Part shown: positions 17,291 to 26,792 of the stretch, piece after piece
How the letters are laid out: every line of letters begins with the position of its first letter
Numbering within the stretch: the stretch's first letter is position 1
Program-made: the position numbers and the translations under genes
NCBI GenBank assembly: GCA_030584085.1
Contig: CP129490.1
Location: forward strand, 1,955,511 to 2,019,510
Reading direction: 5' to 3'
DNA: 64,000 nt
Source of the DNA: Melioribacteraceae bacterium
Lineage (GTDB): Bacteria; Bacteroidota; Ignavibacteria; Ignavibacteriales; Melioribacteraceae
The notes under the pieces: generated by a model
Seen by the model: only the letters and a program-made list of their open reading frames with translations
Told to the model about the DNA's origin: nothing
Database searches by the model: none

Positions 17291-18536
17291 ATGGAATACC
17301 GAGAAGATTTCGTCTAACCATTTCTAATGCGGCTTGAGCTGTTCTATCTTTATTTAATAATCTATCATCCCCAAAACGAAATTCTTTTGCAGTGCACAAA
17401 TTATCGTCACAGATTCCAACATATACTAGACCGACCGGTTTGTTTGGAGTTGCGCCTGTCGGGCCCATTATTCCGGTGACACTCAAACCAATATCAGAAC
17501 CTGAAATTGCTTTGACACCTTCAGCCATTAAACGAGCAACTTCTAAACTAACAGCACCATATTTTTGAAGCAAGTCTTCATCCACTCGAAGTATTTCTAC
17601 TTTTGCTGCATTGCTGTATGCAACTACTCCTCTATCAAAATAAGAACTGCTTCCGGAAACATTGGTTAATCTGCTTGAAATCAATCCACCGGTACATGAT
17701 TCTGCAACGGCGATTTTAATTCCTCTATCAACCATTAATCTGCCGATGACTTCTTCTATTTTTTCATCATCTTTTCCATAAATATATCTGCCCGCAATAG
17801 CTCTAATTCTCTGTTCCAATTCAGAAAGTTTATTTTGTGCATCGACTTCTTTAGATGCTTTTACTGTCATCCTGAGTTTAACGCCAAACTGATTAGGAAG
17901 GAATGCAAGTTTCGATCCGTTTAATAATTCGTTGATATTACCTAGTTTTTCATAAAGGTGGGATTCGGCAATTCCGGTAGTCATTAAATTTTTTATTATG
18001 GTGAATTCTTTTCGTTCACCTAGAATTACATCCAATTTTGGAACAACTGATGAGATCATCATCTCTTTCATTTCATAAGGAACTCCGGGCATTACAACAA
18101 ATATCTTCTTACTTTTCTCAATCCACATTCCGGGTGCGGTTCCTCTTGAGTTACGTATTACTTCAGCAATTTTAGGAACGAGTGCTTGCTGTTCATTAGA
18201 TTCTGTGACTTCTCTCCCTCTTTTCTTGAAAAGTTGTTTTATGTCGTTTAGTACATCTTCATTTTTAATTAAATCGGATTTAAAAAACTTTGCAACACAA
18301 CTTTTTGTGACGTCATCGTGTGTGGGGCCAAGTCCGCCAGTAACAATAATCAAATCAGAACTCTTATATGCTTCGTTAAATTCATGCATAATAGTTTCTT
18401 CATCATCACCTATAACAATTGATTTGATAACGTCAATTTGTAAATTAGTAAGTTGCTCACCAATGAAACTAACATTCGTGTTAACCGTTTGACCGATTAG
18501 TATTTCATCACCAATTGTAATTAGACATGCTTTCAT
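17280..18536 (-). CDS. cinA: CinA-family protein with nicotinamide-nucleotide amidohydrolase domain
   Basis: Two-domain protein of about 418 residues. Residues 1-170 are the MoaB/MogA-like COG1058 domain (ITIGDEILIGQTVNTN, VTGGLGPTHDDVTK), linked to pyridine-nucleotide pyrophosphatase activity. Residues about 255-415 are the PncC/CinA domain (VAVAESCTGGLISSRLT and SVTGIMGPTGATPNKPVG), which deamidates NMN in NAD recycling. The frame is open ten codons further upstream, but ATG 18536 gives the conserved N-terminus, has an AGGT about 9 bases upstream and avoids overlapping pgpA. It lies between pgpA and thpR. Confidence 0.93.
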   Translation of the reverse strand: MKACLITIGDEILIGQTVNTNVSFIGEQLTNLQIDVIKSIVIGDDEETIMHEFNEAYKSSDLIIVTGGLGPTHDDVTKSCVAKFFKSDLIKNEDVLNDIKQLFKKRGREVTESNEQQALVPKIAEVIRNSRGTAPGMWIEKSKKIFVVMPGVPYEMKEMMISSVVPKLDVILGERKEFTIIKNLMTTGIAESHLYEKLGNINELLNGSKLAFLPNQFGVKLRMTVKASKEVDAQNKLSELEQRIRAIAGRYIYGKDDEKIEEVIGRLMVDRGIKIAVAESCTGGLISSRLTNVSGSSSYFDRGVVAYSNAAKVEILRVDEDLLQKYGAVSLEVARLMAEGVKAISGSDIGLSVTGIMGPTGATPNKPVGLVYVGICDDNLCTAKEFRFGDDRLLNKDRTAQAALEMVRRNLLGIPYDE

Positions 18537-18555
18537 AAATAACCTAATGACTTCG

Positions 18556-19008
18556 TTATTGAACAAAATAAATTAGTATATGCATCAATATAAGAGTATA
18601 AAACCCGGCAATAACATCATCCATCATAATTCCCCATCCCCCTTTTAATCTCTCCGATATTCTTGCGGGAAAAGGTTTAATAATATCTAATAATCTCCAT
18701 AGGACAAACGCAATACTTATAAATAAAATTGACTTGGGAACAAAAATTAAACTTATCCAAGTTCCGGTAACTTCATCAAGTGTAAATTGTCTCGGGTCTT
18801 TGCCGTACACTTCTTCAAATTTTGGTCCTAGACTAACACCCAAGACAAAAGAAATTGAAATTGCTAACATGAGTAAAGTCGGATTCTCAAAACCGGGTAG
18901 CAAATATATCACTAAAGCAACCAAACTGCCAAAAGTACCCGAGGCATATTTAATATAACCAGTGAAAATTACCGATCCAATAATTTTTTCAAATAGATTA
19001 AGTTTCAC
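18556..19008 (-). CDS. pgpA: Phosphatidylglycerophosphatase A
   Basis: A 150-residue integral membrane phosphatase with about four hydrophobic segments and PgpA motifs: ASGTFGSLVAL near the N-terminus, the central acidic segment DPRQFTLDEVTGTW, and DIIKPFPARISERLKGGWGIMMDDVIAG. It dephosphorylates phosphatidylglycerophosphate to phosphatidylglycerol. Its start overlaps the pgsA stop codon by 11 bases, so the two successive enzymes of phosphatidylglycerol synthesis are translationally coupled. Confidence 0.93.
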   Translation of the reverse strand: MKLNLFEKIIGSVIFTGYIKYASGTFGSLVALVIYLLPGFENPTLLMLAISISFVLGVSLGPKFEEVYGKDPRQFTLDEVTGTWISLIFVPKSILFISIAFVLWRLLDIIKPFPARISERLKGGWGIMMDDVIAGFYTLILMHILIYFVQ

Positions 19009-19594
19009 TGTTGAATAATTTCCTAATCAATTTGCTATTAATAAATAGGTAATTAAGTCCGGAATAGGCTGTAAAAATTGTAATAACGAACATCGTCCAA
19101 TAGATTAAGCTACTATCTAATAGAAACGAAAATAAACTGTGATAATCTGAGACAAGTTCCGGGAAAGTACTGAATGTATAAACAAGAAGCAGATAATAAA
19201 GAAAAATCATCTGGGAAAATGTTTTGATCTTTGCTAGACGAGTTGTAGTAAATTTTATTCTCCGGTAATCGGCATAAATTCTTAAAAGAGTAACAATTAA
19301 ATCACGAGCGACAATTACTATAACCATCCACAAGGCAAGTATATCTATAAAAACAAAACCAAAGAATGCAGCTGATGTTAAAATTTTATCAGCCAGGGGA
19401 TCCATAAACTTTCCCCAATTGGTTATGTAGTTAAATTTTCGTGCAAGCCAGCCATCGTACCAGTCTGTTATTGCAGCAATTATAAACACTACAAAAGATA
19501 TTCTAATCAATACGGGATCACCGGTCAAAAATAGATACAAGAATACCGGAGTAAGAAGAATGCGGAGTGTTGTTAATTGATTTGGTAGTACCAT
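18998..19594 (-). CDS. pgsA: CDP-diacylglycerol-glycerol-3-phosphate 3-phosphatidyltransferase
   Basis: A 198-residue membrane enzyme that makes phosphatidylglycerophosphate from CDP-diacylglycerol. The CDP-alcohol phosphotransferase signature D-G-x2-A-R-x8-G-x3-D-x3-D is intact (starting DGWLAR at about residue 47, ending in PLADK). Four to five transmembrane segments are visible, and the opening MVLPNQLTTLRI is typical. It is upstream of and overlapping pgpA, and 13 bases downstream of the DUF971 gene. Confidence 0.94.
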   Translation of the reverse strand: MVLPNQLTTLRILLTPVFLYLFLTGDPVLIRISFVVFIIAAITDWYDGWLARKFNYITNWGKFMDPLADKILTSAAFFGFVFIDILALWMVIVIVARDLIVTLLRIYADYRRIKFTTTRLAKIKTFSQMIFLYYLLLVYTFSTFPELVSDYHSLFSFLLDSSLIYWTMFVITIFTAYSGLNYLFINSKLIRKLFNSET

Positions 19595-19607
19595 GTATTG
19601 ATATAAT

Positions 19608-19895
19608 CTATGTGGCTAATTTTTTCAATTGATTGTATTCGTATATGCCGGTATTATGTCCGTCCTTCCATTTTATTCCTAACGCATAACTACCGACTGT
19701 CTTTATTTCTGCAATCTTTAGTTGATCTTCTAAAAATACTTGAAGCATTGAATTACTATGATGTTCTCTAAATTGATTACAATATGCACACGGACAGTTA
19801 CGTCTCAGTATATTCAACTCAATTGAAGTGGATGATTTATCATCCCAATTAATTATTAAGTATCCATCCTTCAATTCAATTTTATCGGGACTCAT
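19608..19895 (-). CDS. DUF971-domain protein (small zinc-binding-like)
   Basis: A 95-residue protein consisting of a single DUF971 domain, the unit also found at the N-terminus of gamma-butyrobetaine hydroxylases. It shows LRRNCPCAYC (three cysteines, a likely metal site), VGSYALGIKWKDGHNTGIYEYNQL, and the family's alternating beta-strand pattern. Free-standing members are often encoded beside Mrp/ApbC or other Fe-S genes, but here the neighbours are purC (8 bases upstream) and pgsA. The molecular role is not established. Confidence 0.85.
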   Translation of the reverse strand: MSPDKIELKDGYLIINWDDKSSTSIELNILRRNCPCAYCNQFREHHSNSMLQVFLEDQLKIAEIKTVGSYALGIKWKDGHNTGIYEYNQLKKLAT

Positions 19896-19903
19896 AGTTT
19901 TAT

Positions 19904-20794
19904 TTATAATTCAATACCGGTTAATTTATAAAGCGCTTCTCTGTATTTTGCCGAAGTGTTATTAATTACATCTTCGGGTAATTTTGGTGGCGGAGGCTGT
20001 TTATTAAAATTGATCGAAAGTAAATAATCTCTCACATATTGTTTATCGTAACTATCTTGAGCACGACCCGGTTCATATTTATCCAAAGGCCAGAAACGAG
20101 ACGAATCAGGTGTAAGCAGTTCATCAATAATTATTATTTGATCTTCGTAAATACCGAATTCCATTTTTGTATCGGCAATGATTATGCCTTTTGTTAAAGC
20201 ATATTCGGCAGCTTTAGAATAAATCGCAATTGCTTTTTCTTTAATGATATCGTAATAATCCGGTCCAATTAGTGCCCTTGCTTCAGACTCAAATATATTT
20301 TCATCATGATCACCAATTTCAGCTTTTGTTGAAGGAGTAAAAATCGGCTCAGGTAATTTATCCGATTCACTTAATCCTTTCGGAAGTTTGATTCCGCAAA
20401 TTGAATTATCCTTCATATAATCATTCCAACCGGAACCGGAAATATAACCTCGAACAATACATTCCAGAGGAATTAATTCCGATTTCTTAACTATCATAGA
20501 CCGGTCTTCTAAATCATTCAAATATGGTTTACATGAGTGAGGATAATCAATAATATTTGTAGCTAAAATATGATTATCGATTATATCCTCAACAAAATTG
20601 AACCAGAACTCCGAGATTTTTGTGAGAACTTTTCCCTTGTAAGGAATTCCGTCATTCAGAATAACATCAAATGCAGAAAGTCTGTCCGAAGAGACCATTA
20701 AAAGAGAATCACCAAGATCATAAATATCTCTAACTTTCCCTTTTTTGAATAATTTTAGCTCTTTGAAATCGGTTTGAAGAATGATTTTTTCCAT
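19904..20794 (-). CDS. purC: Phosphoribosylaminoimidazole-succinocarboxamide synthase
   Basis: A 296-residue SAICAR synthetase that adds aspartate to CAIR in de novo purine synthesis. Motifs include [26 protein letters not shown] at the N-terminus, [10 protein letters not shown], the loop [16 protein letters not shown] and [16 protein letters not shown]. Length matches the longer (eukaryote- and FCB-type) single-domain form. It is the first gene of the minus-strand run that extends to recX, and is divergent from the POT transporter across a 195-base spacer. Confidence 0.96.
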   Translation of the reverse strand: MEKIILQTDFKELKLFKKGKVRDIYDLGDSLLMVSSDRLSAFDVILNDGIPYKGKVLTKISEFWFNFVEDIIDNHILATNIIDYPHSCKPYLNDLEDRSMIVKKSELIPLECIVRGYISGSGWNDYMKDNSICGIKLPKGLSESDKLPEPIFTPSTKAEIGDHDENIFESEARALIGPDYYDIIKEKAIAIYSKAAEYALTKGIIIADTKMEFGIYEDQIIIIDELLTPDSSRFWPLDKYEPGRAQDSYDKQYVRDYLLSINFNKQPPPPKLPEDVINNTSAKYREALYKLTGIEL

Positions 20795-20900
20795 GTCAAT
20801 TCGATGATTTTATTAAATATTAAGAAGAAAGTTAATTAAAAATTGGGTAAGAGAGAACTACTCAAAAATTAAATTTATCTGTGAAAGATTATTAATTAAT

Positions 20901-20912
20901 TCAATCGATTGA
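20901..20912. promoter_or_regulatory. 12-bp palindrome in the purC / POT transporter divergent spacer
   Basis: TCAATCGATTGA is a perfect palindrome, centrally placed between the divergent purC and peptide-transporter genes and about 80 bases before the transporter start. It could be an operator half-site pair. A palindrome of this size in AT-rich sequence could also be chance. Confidence 0.25.
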
Positions 20913-20989
20913 GATTTTCTTGCAAAAGGTATCAGCATCACTTATTTTCAAAAATTGTTTTTCAAAATTCCTAAAAAATCTGAGGTATA

Positions 20990-22519
20990 ATGGCTACCGA
21001 AAAAATTAGTATCAAAGAATTCCCTCGTACTTTTTGGATTGCAAACACGATGGAAATCTTCGAAAGAATGGCATGGTATGGATTCTTTGCGGTTTCCTCT
21101 CTTTACATTACCGGTGCGGTTGAAGACGGCGGTTTAGGTTTTACCGATGAAGATCGAGGTGTTTTACAGGGGGTCGTTACTTTTTTCCTCTATTTGTTTC
21201 CCGTTGTTTCAGGAGCATTAGCCGATCGATATGGTTTTAAAAAACTTTTATTTACAGCTTTCGCGATTTTAGTTCCCTCCTATTATTTACTTGGTCAATT
21301 AAAAACATTTCCGACATTCTTCTTTGCATTTATGCTTGTTGCATTGGGTGCCGGAACTTTCAAACCCGTCATTGTAGGAACCATTTCAAAGACTACAAAT
21401 GAGAAAACCGGTTCGATGGGATTTGGAATCTTTTACATGATGGTAAATATCGGTGGTTTTCTCGGGCCCGTGGTTGCCGGTATTATGCGAGCTATTTCAT
21501 GGGAATATGTATTTCTTGCATCATCAATTTGGATTGGAATTAATTTTATTTTCGTCACATTGTTTTACACAGAACCCACAACCGAAAGCACTTCTGCTAA
21601 TCCCCGTTCATTAAAGAAAGTTTTCAACGATATGGTAATTGTTTTAGGCAATGCAAGATTTTTCTTATTTGTATTCGGCTTATTGGTAATTCTTGTAATG
21701 GGTTCCAAATTTACTTCAACCGGTGCAATTACATGGACGGCAATTACAATCCTTTCATTCGTCTGGCTTATTATTAACTTGGGATATGATTTCATCCTCC
21801 ATTCTCGTAAATCAAGAAGTGCTACTTGGTTCACTTCACCGATGAAACTAGCCGATTGGAGATTTGCACTTTTCTTGTTACTTATGTCAGGATTTTGGAC
21901 AGCATTTAATCAAATATTTTATACTCTGCCATTATACATTCGTGATTTTACAGACACTTCCGATTTATTCGGATTTCTCTATAGCGCTTTGGAATCAATC
22001 GGATTAGTAACTTGGGCTGATTCTCTTAATGCCGGCATGGTTACACCCAATCAACTTAATCCTGAATACATTATAAATATTAATGCGGGTGGAATTGTTT
22101 TATTTCAAGTAATTGTTTCTTATTTCGTAACAAGACTAAAACCATTTACAACAATTTTTTGGGGAACGATTATAACCATTTTCAGTTTTATTATTCTGAT
22201 TTTTGGAACCACAGGTTGGATTGTTGCTGCAGGTATTTTAGTTTTTTCTTTTGGCGAAATGATGGCAAGTCCGAAACAAAAAGAATATACCGGAAGAATT
22301 GCACCACCGGACAAAGTTGCTTTATACATGGGATATTTTTATTGGGCGGTTGCACTCGGTAATTTATTTGGTGGAATTTTATCAGGTCAAATGTACGCTG
22401 CATTTGCAAGAGATATGCAAAGACCGGATATTATGTGGGCTATTTTTGCAGCACTTGCAGCTTTAACTGCTCTTTTAGTTTTCCTTTATGATAAATTTGT
22501 TATTCGAAGAAAAAATTAA
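20990..22519 (+). CDS. POT/PTR-family proton-coupled oligopeptide transporter
   Basis: A 509-residue major-facilitator protein with about 12-14 transmembrane segments. The proton-coupling signature ExxER is present near residue 23 (EIFERMAWYG), followed by the MFS motif-A-like GALADRYGFKK and the PTR signature region FGIFYMMVNIGGFLGP. Family members import di- and tripeptides with protons. A TGAGGT lies 6-11 bases upstream of the ATG, and a strong terminator follows the stop. It stands alone on its strand. Confidence 0.85.
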   Translation: MATEKISIKEFPRTFWIANTMEIFERMAWYGFFAVSSLYITGAVEDGGLGFTDEDRGVLQGVVTFFLYLFPVVSGALADRYGFKKLLFTAFAILVPSYYLLGQLKTFPTFFFAFMLVALGAGTFKPVIVGTISKTTNEKTGSMGFGIFYMMVNIGGFLGPVVAGIMRAISWEYVFLASSIWIGINFIFVTLFYTEPTTESTSANPRSLKKVFNDMVIVLGNARFFLFVFGLLVILVMGSKFTSTGAITWTAITILSFVWLIINLGYDFILHSRKSRSATWFTSPMKLADWRFALFLLLMSGFWTAFNQIFYTLPLYIRDFTDTSDLFGFLYSALESIGLVTWADSLNAGMVTPNQLNPEYIININAGGIVLFQVIVSYFVTRLKPFTTIFWGTIITIFSFIILIFGTTGWIVAAGILVFSFGEMMASPKQKEYTGRIAPPDKVALYMGYFYWAVALGNLFGGILSGQMYAAFARDMQRPDIMWAIFAALAALTALLVFLYDKFVIRRKN

Positions 22520-22524
22520 ATTAG

Positions 22525-22558
22525 ATCCCCGGGATTAATATTATTTCGGGGATTTTTT
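22525..22558 (+). terminator. Terminator after the POT transporter
   Basis: ATCCCCG / CGGGGAT stem (7 bp, 15-base loop) followed by T5. It separates the transporter from the small membrane-protein gene that starts 11 bases later with its own GGAGG site. Confidence 0.85.
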
Positions 22559-22569
22559 CCGGAGGATTT

Positions 22570-22983
22570 ATGAAAGTTTATCAATTAATCGGAATCATTG
22601 GTATTCTTCTTCTATTGATTTGCAGTTTTTTACCTTTAGCTTATTTAGGCGATGGAGTTATAACAATCGCACCAATATTTGATAATTATGATTTAGAAAA
22701 AAGCATGTGGGTTTGGAAGGATATTTCTGCATTCGCAATTACTTTTTGGATAACAATTATTTTGTGTGTGTTTCTGTTACTCAAAAAATATAAACCGGGA
22801 TTTCTTATCTCGGCTTCACTAAATCTTGCAGCAATCCTTTTTATTTATTTTTCTATTTGGCTGACTTCATTAAAAGTAGAAGAATTCGGAAATGTAGAAT
22901 TTGAAATTTGCTATGTATGGATACTTTTATTAGTTGGATATGTGCTATTATTTTACAGCGGATTAAAAATTCAAAAGAACTAA
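22570..22983 (+). CDS. Four-pass membrane protein of unknown function
   Basis: A 137-residue hydrophobic protein with four predicted transmembrane segments (about residues 5-25, 53-72, 77-100 and 113-131). A short acidic loop (DNYDLEKSMWVWKD) lies between the first two. I recognise no catalytic motif. The start is certain: GGAGG lies 6-10 bases before the ATG. It ends at a hairpin shared with the convergent amidohydrolase gene. Confidence 0.7.
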   Translation: MKVYQLIGIIGILLLLICSFLPLAYLGDGVITIAPIFDNYDLEKSMWVWKDISAFAITFWITIILCVFLLLKKYKPGFLISASLNLAAILFIYFSIWLTSLKVEEFGNVEFEICYVWILLLVGYVLLFYSGLKIQKN

Positions 22984-22985
22984 AA

Positions 22986-23023
22986 TTGGGTTGATTAATT
23001 GTCATCGCTTTTAATCAACCCAA
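22986..23023. terminator. Hairpin between convergent membrane-protein and amidohydrolase genes
   Basis: 13-bp perfect inverted repeat TTGGGTTGATTAA / TTAATCAACCCAA with a 12-base spacer, starting 3 bases after the plus-strand stop codon and ending 7 bases before the minus-strand stop codon. The flanking A/T stretches are short on both sides, so it is a plausible bidirectional terminator. Confidence 0.75.
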
Positions 23024-23030
23024 AATTGTA

Positions 23031-24203
23031 TTACTTACATTCACTTTCGTATATTTTTCCGTTAATAATTACACCGCAGCAATGTGTTGTATATTCAAAC
23101 GGATCACCATCATAAATTGCAATATCGGCATCTTTACCGACTTCCAAACTTCCAACTTTGTTATCGATTCCCAAAATTTTAGCAGGATTAATTGTTATTG
23201 TTGCAAGCGCTTCTTCGAAAGTTAAACCATTTGCCGCAGCTATTGCTGCTTCGAATAATATTACTCTGGACTTTGGAACATATGATTCATATCCACTCTG
23301 AATTGCGTAAAGAATTTTATTATCCTGGAAAAGTTTAGGTGTATCATAGGACAAATTTTTCGTTCTTGACATCATTGGATGTAAAAAGAACGGCAATTCT
23401 TTATTTGTAAGTTCATCAATAATTAAATACGACTCGGCTGCACCATCGAGTATGAGTTTGAAGTTAAATTCTTCTGAAAGTCTTATCGCAGCGAGTATAT
23501 CGATCGCACTGTTTGCGGTAATTACCGCCGGAACATCACCTCTTAATATTTTTGAAAGAATTTCATTTCTAAGATTAACTCCTTTTTTCTCCTTGCTTTC
23601 CATGTATGTCTTTGCTTCTTGAAATGCCGATCTAAGCATTGCAATTCCTTTCGGTCTGCTTCCCGGTTTTTTAAATTGTCCGGAGACATCTGAACCAAGA
23701 CTAAAAACAACCGCAGAGAGAGTATCAAGAATATCATTTTTCATATCACCTGTAGTCTTGATTATCATCGTTTGTCCACTTGATAAACCACCTGGAGCAT
23801 GTCCGGTATTTATTGTTGTCACTCCAAATTTTCTAATCCAACCTAGCAGTTCTTCTCTTGGGTTGAAAGCATCAATTGCACGAAGTTCGGGTTGAATCGG
23901 ATCAGAAGTTTCGAGTTGATCTTGATCATGTTTTTGATTGTAAATTCCGGCTAAACCTACAACTGATCTTGCATCAACCAAGCCCGGTGTAACTACCTTG
24001 CCTTCTACAACTTCGAAACCTTCGGGAATTTGAATTTCTGATTGAGAACCAACAGCTATTATTTTTCCACTTTCGGTTAATACAACTCCATTATCAATAA
24101 CTGAACCTGACATTGTATAAATCTTCTCACCTTTAACTGCAACTTGTGAGTAAAGAGAAGAAGTGATTATCAAAATAAATGTTACTAAAAATATTTTTCT
24201 CAT
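23031..24203 (-). CDS. Exported amidohydrolase-like protein lacking the HxH metal site
   Basis: A 390-residue protein with a signal peptide (residues 1-20, ending LYSQ) and an amidohydrolase-superfamily frame related to imidazolonepropionase-like enzymes. It shows the N-terminal small beta-domain, GVTTINTGHAPGGLSSGQ, and the C-terminal NPAKILGIDNKVGSLEVGKDADIAIYDGDPF. The segment that should read D-x-H-x-H after the first strand is GLVDARSVVG, so both metal histidines are replaced. The later histidines seen in its neighbour are also missing (TANSAIDILAAIRL and LILDGAAES). It is translationally coupled (4-base ATGA overlap) downstream of the intact paralogue. A scaffolding or heterodimer role is inferred; it may simply not be an enzyme. 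Confidence 0.8.
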   Translation of the reverse strand: MRKIFLVTFILIITSSLYSQVAVKGEKIYTMSGSVIDNGVVLTESGKIIAVGSQSEIQIPEGFEVVEGKVVTPGLVDARSVVGLAGIYNQKHDQDQLETSDPIQPELRAIDAFNPREELLGWIRKFGVTTINTGHAPGGLSSGQTMIIKTTGDMKNDILDTLSAVVFSLGSDVSGQFKKPGSRPKGIAMLRSAFQEAKTYMESKEKKGVNLRNEILSKILRGDVPAVITANSAIDILAAIRLSEEFNFKLILDGAAESYLIIDELTNKELPFFLHPMMSRTKNLSYDTPKLFQDNKILYAIQSGYESYVPKSRVILFEAAIAAANGLTFEEALATITINPAKILGIDNKVGSLEVGKDADIAIYDGDPFEYTTHCCGVIINGKIYESECK

Positions 24204-25498
24204 CTCTCTAACTCCTCATCAATATGAATATGACCCTCTCTTGGATAAACCATATAACCACCTTGAGCATATTTATAATCTTCATCAACAGTTCGATCAA
24301 ATACCTTTTCACCATCAATCCAAGTTTGTTCGATTTTTGTATAAACACTAAACGGATCACCGGATAGAATTATAAAATCAGCATCTTTACCCTTTTCTAA
24401 CGAACCGACTCGATTATCTAGATCAAGCATTCTAGCGCCGGCAATAGTTAACGATTCAATTGCACGTTCTTTGGATAATCCCGCACGAATGGCGAGTGCC
24501 CCGGAACGTAAAAACATTCTTGAATCCGTAATCCAATCATCTGTGTGTAGTCCAAAATCAACACCGGCTTTATCAAGAGTAACCGGTGTATCGAAACTCA
24601 AATTTATTGCTTCAAGTTTACCACCCGGAGAATCAATCATTATCACCGAAGCGTGAACACCAGCTTTTGCAATTTCATCGGCGACTTTCCAACCTTCGCT
24701 GACATGCTGCAATACAACTTTAAAATCAAATTCCTCTTTTAGTCTTAGAACTGTCATTATATCATCAGCTCGATGTGTATGAAAGTGAATTGTTCTTTCT
24801 TTGTTAAGTATTTCAACAATAGGTTCTAATTCAATATTTCTGGGTGGCATTTTTTCCGGATCATCCTTTGCCGCTTCAACTTTATTTTTATAATCAAGAG
24901 CTTTGTAAAATAGACTTCTAACAATAGCTGCTGACTTTCCTCTCGTTCCGGGAAATGGTGAATTACGGATTGAATTTGTTCCGTTAGCCATTTTCATTCC
25001 ACCACAGATGCCATTTAATAAATCTTCACAGAAAACCATTTCATTAACAGTCTTAGCTTTCTTTGATTTTAAATAAACCGTTTGTCCGCTCATTAAATGT
25101 CCCGAACCCGGCATAATATTTAACGTAGTAATTCCACCGGCTCTTGCCCGTCCAAACGTTTCATGATTCGGGTCTATTGCATCAAGAATTCTGATATCGG
25201 GATGTGTCGGTGAATCACTGTCGAATCCCCAATCAAGACCAATGTGAGAATGAGTATCAACCAGACCTGGCATAATTGCTTTACCTTCTAAGTCGTAAAC
25301 TTCAGCATCAGCAGGAAGTTTAAACATTCTTTGATCACCTACATAGTTAATCAATCCGTTTTCGATAACTAGGACACCGTTTTCAAAATGTTCGCCTGCT
25401 GCTGTATAGATTTCAGCATTCTTGAATACTTTTAGATTTGATGCAGTGACCACTGATGCCATCATAAACACCAGAAAAAAATATTTTTTCTTTTTCAT
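24200..25498 (-). CDS. Exported metal-dependent amidohydrolase
   Basis: A 432-residue amidohydrolase with a signal peptide (residues 1-19). The metal site is intact: DTHSHIG supplies the first H-x-H at about residue 80, and HFHTHRADD and VVLQHVSEG supply further histidines. DFGLHTDDW carries the late catalytic-aspartate region, and the C-terminal RVGSLEKGKDADFIILSGDPF completes the composite beta-sandwich. Substrate is unknown. Periplasmic members of this group have been linked to cyclic or blocked peptides. The start has AGGTGAT immediately upstream. It is the first gene of a two-gene unit with its degenerate partner. Confidence 0.85.
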   Translation of the reverse strand: MKKKKYFFLVFMMASVVTASNLKVFKNAEIYTAAGEHFENGVLVIENGLINYVGDQRMFKLPADAEVYDLEGKAIMPGLVDTHSHIGLDWGFDSDSPTHPDIRILDAIDPNHETFGRARAGGITTLNIMPGSGHLMSGQTVYLKSKKAKTVNEMVFCEDLLNGICGGMKMANGTNSIRNSPFPGTRGKSAAIVRSLFYKALDYKNKVEAAKDDPEKMPPRNIELEPIVEILNKERTIHFHTHRADDIMTVLRLKEEFDFKVVLQHVSEGWKVADEIAKAGVHASVIMIDSPGGKLEAINLSFDTPVTLDKAGVDFGLHTDDWITDSRMFLRSGALAIRAGLSKERAIESLTIAGARMLDLDNRVGSLEKGKDADFIILSGDPFSVYTKIEQTWIDGEKVFDRTVDEDYKYAQGGYMVYPREGHIHIDEELER

Positions 25499-25616
25499 AT
25501 CACCTCAGGTTATAAATTGGATATAAGATCGATTAAAATAAGAAATGAAGTTTGACTTTCAAAGATGAGAAGTGAAGAAATAAAACGGACAACCGAAACG
25601 TGTTGTCCGTTAGTTA

Positions 25617-26666
25617 TTATTTAATAAGAAGCATTTTTTTTGTCGAGATAAAATTATTTGCTACCATTCTGTAATAATAAACGCCTGAAGCGAAATCTGA
25701 TGCATTAAAATTAATATCGTACTCACCAGCTGCCAGATGCCCATCAAACAATTTTTTTACTAACTCGCCATTTTGATTAAAAACTTCTAGCTTAACCGCC
25801 GAGAAATATTTAACAGAAAAATTAATTACAGTTGTTGGATTAAACGGGTTGGGATAGTTTTGATACAACTCAAATTTGTAAACTAATTCATCAGAGTTGA
25901 CGTCTGTAATAGTTGTAATCTCTGCCTCATTACTATATTCTGATTCAGTATCAGAATTAATTGCGGAAATTCTATATTTATAATTTGTAGATTCTTCAAT
26001 TTCCGTATCAATGTAATTGACATCATCTTTATCTAATTCAGCAATTTCAATCCAGACTTCACTTGCTGACCAGCGATCTAGCCTAAAACCAGTATGATTA
26101 GATGAATTAGTTATCCATGATAGGCTTACTTCCTCGGAAGAATTTTGAACTGCAGTTAAGTTTGATGGCGGCTCAATTCCGTTTTCTTTCACTAAATCCA
26201 TACCTCCGGTAATCATTGTACCGCTAAAGTCCATTGTAAAGGTACTTTTTAAACTGTCTGAAGTCAGAATCCCTGCACCGGTCATCAGCCCAACTGAGGG
26301 ATTTACAGGATTATCTTCCGCAGTTCCGGAAAATTCACCCGTTGCAAAAAGTATGTTACCGTTTATATCACCCCAGATTTCGTGTGTTAACGATATTGTT
26401 GCCCCGGAATCATTATAAATTACTTCTTCTATAAATGTATCTATTGAGGATTGTCCGAGAGCTGTGCCACCAATATTAAAAGTAGCAATCACTTTTTGCT
26501 GACCTTCATCAACCACAATTAATATTTGAGCATCACCGGTGCTCAGAAAGAAATCATTAATCCAACTTCCAGTCCAGGTACCACTTAATGAATTTATGTT
26601 TTTGATTTGTGAGAACAGAGATAAGGTGAGCAAGAAAAAGAAAAAATAAATCATCTTCTGCTTCAT
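25617..26666 (-). CDS. Secreted protein with fibronectin III domain and type IX sorting domain
   Basis: A 349-residue exported protein with a signal peptide at 1-19 (ends FSQ). An N-terminal region of about 150 residues (LSGTWTGSWINDFFLS onward) is of unknown function. A fibronectin type III domain follows at about 170-255 (PPSNLTAVQNSSEEVSLSW and YKYRISAINSDTESEYSNE). An 80-residue C-terminal domain begins YQNYPNPFNPTTVINF and ends ASGVYYYRMVANNFISTKKM. That last domain is the Por/type IX C-terminal sorting module of FCB bacteria, so the protein should be released or anchored at the outer surface. GGAGG lies 8-12 bases before the start. Confidence 0.85.
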   Translation of the reverse strand: MKQKMIYFFFFLLTLSLFSQIKNINSLSGTWTGSWINDFFLSTGDAQILIVVDEGQQKVIATFNIGGTALGQSSIDTFIEEVIYNDSGATISLTHEIWGDINGNILFATGEFSGTAEDNPVNPSVGLMTGAGILTSDSLKSTFTMDFSGTMITGGMDLVKENGIEPPSNLTAVQNSSEEVSLSWITNSSNHTGFRLDRWSASEVWIEIAELDKDDVNYIDTEIEESTNYKYRISAINSDTESEYSNEAEITTITDVNSDELVYKFELYQNYPNPFNPTTVINFSVKYFSAVKLEVFNQNGELVKKLFDGHLAAGEYDINFNASDFASGVYYYRMVANNFISTKKMLLIK

Positions 26667-26741
26667 ATTGCACCTCCATAAAAATGATGTGAATTTAATT
26701 TAGTATTGATTTTAAATGGATGCAAGGTTTTTTTATTGGAC

Positions 26742-26775
26742 AAAAAAAAAGCTGTCAAAATTTGACAGCTTTTTT
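26742..26775. terminator. Terminator of the small secreted-protein gene
   Basis: Stem AGCTGTC / GACAGCT (7 bp, extendable into the A/T loop) with eight A residues on the left (a U-run for the minus transcript) and T5 on the right. It lies 18 bases past the stop codon of the minus-strand gene at 26793-27140. Confidence 0.85.
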
Positions 26776-26792
26776 AGAATAATTTTAAAAGG

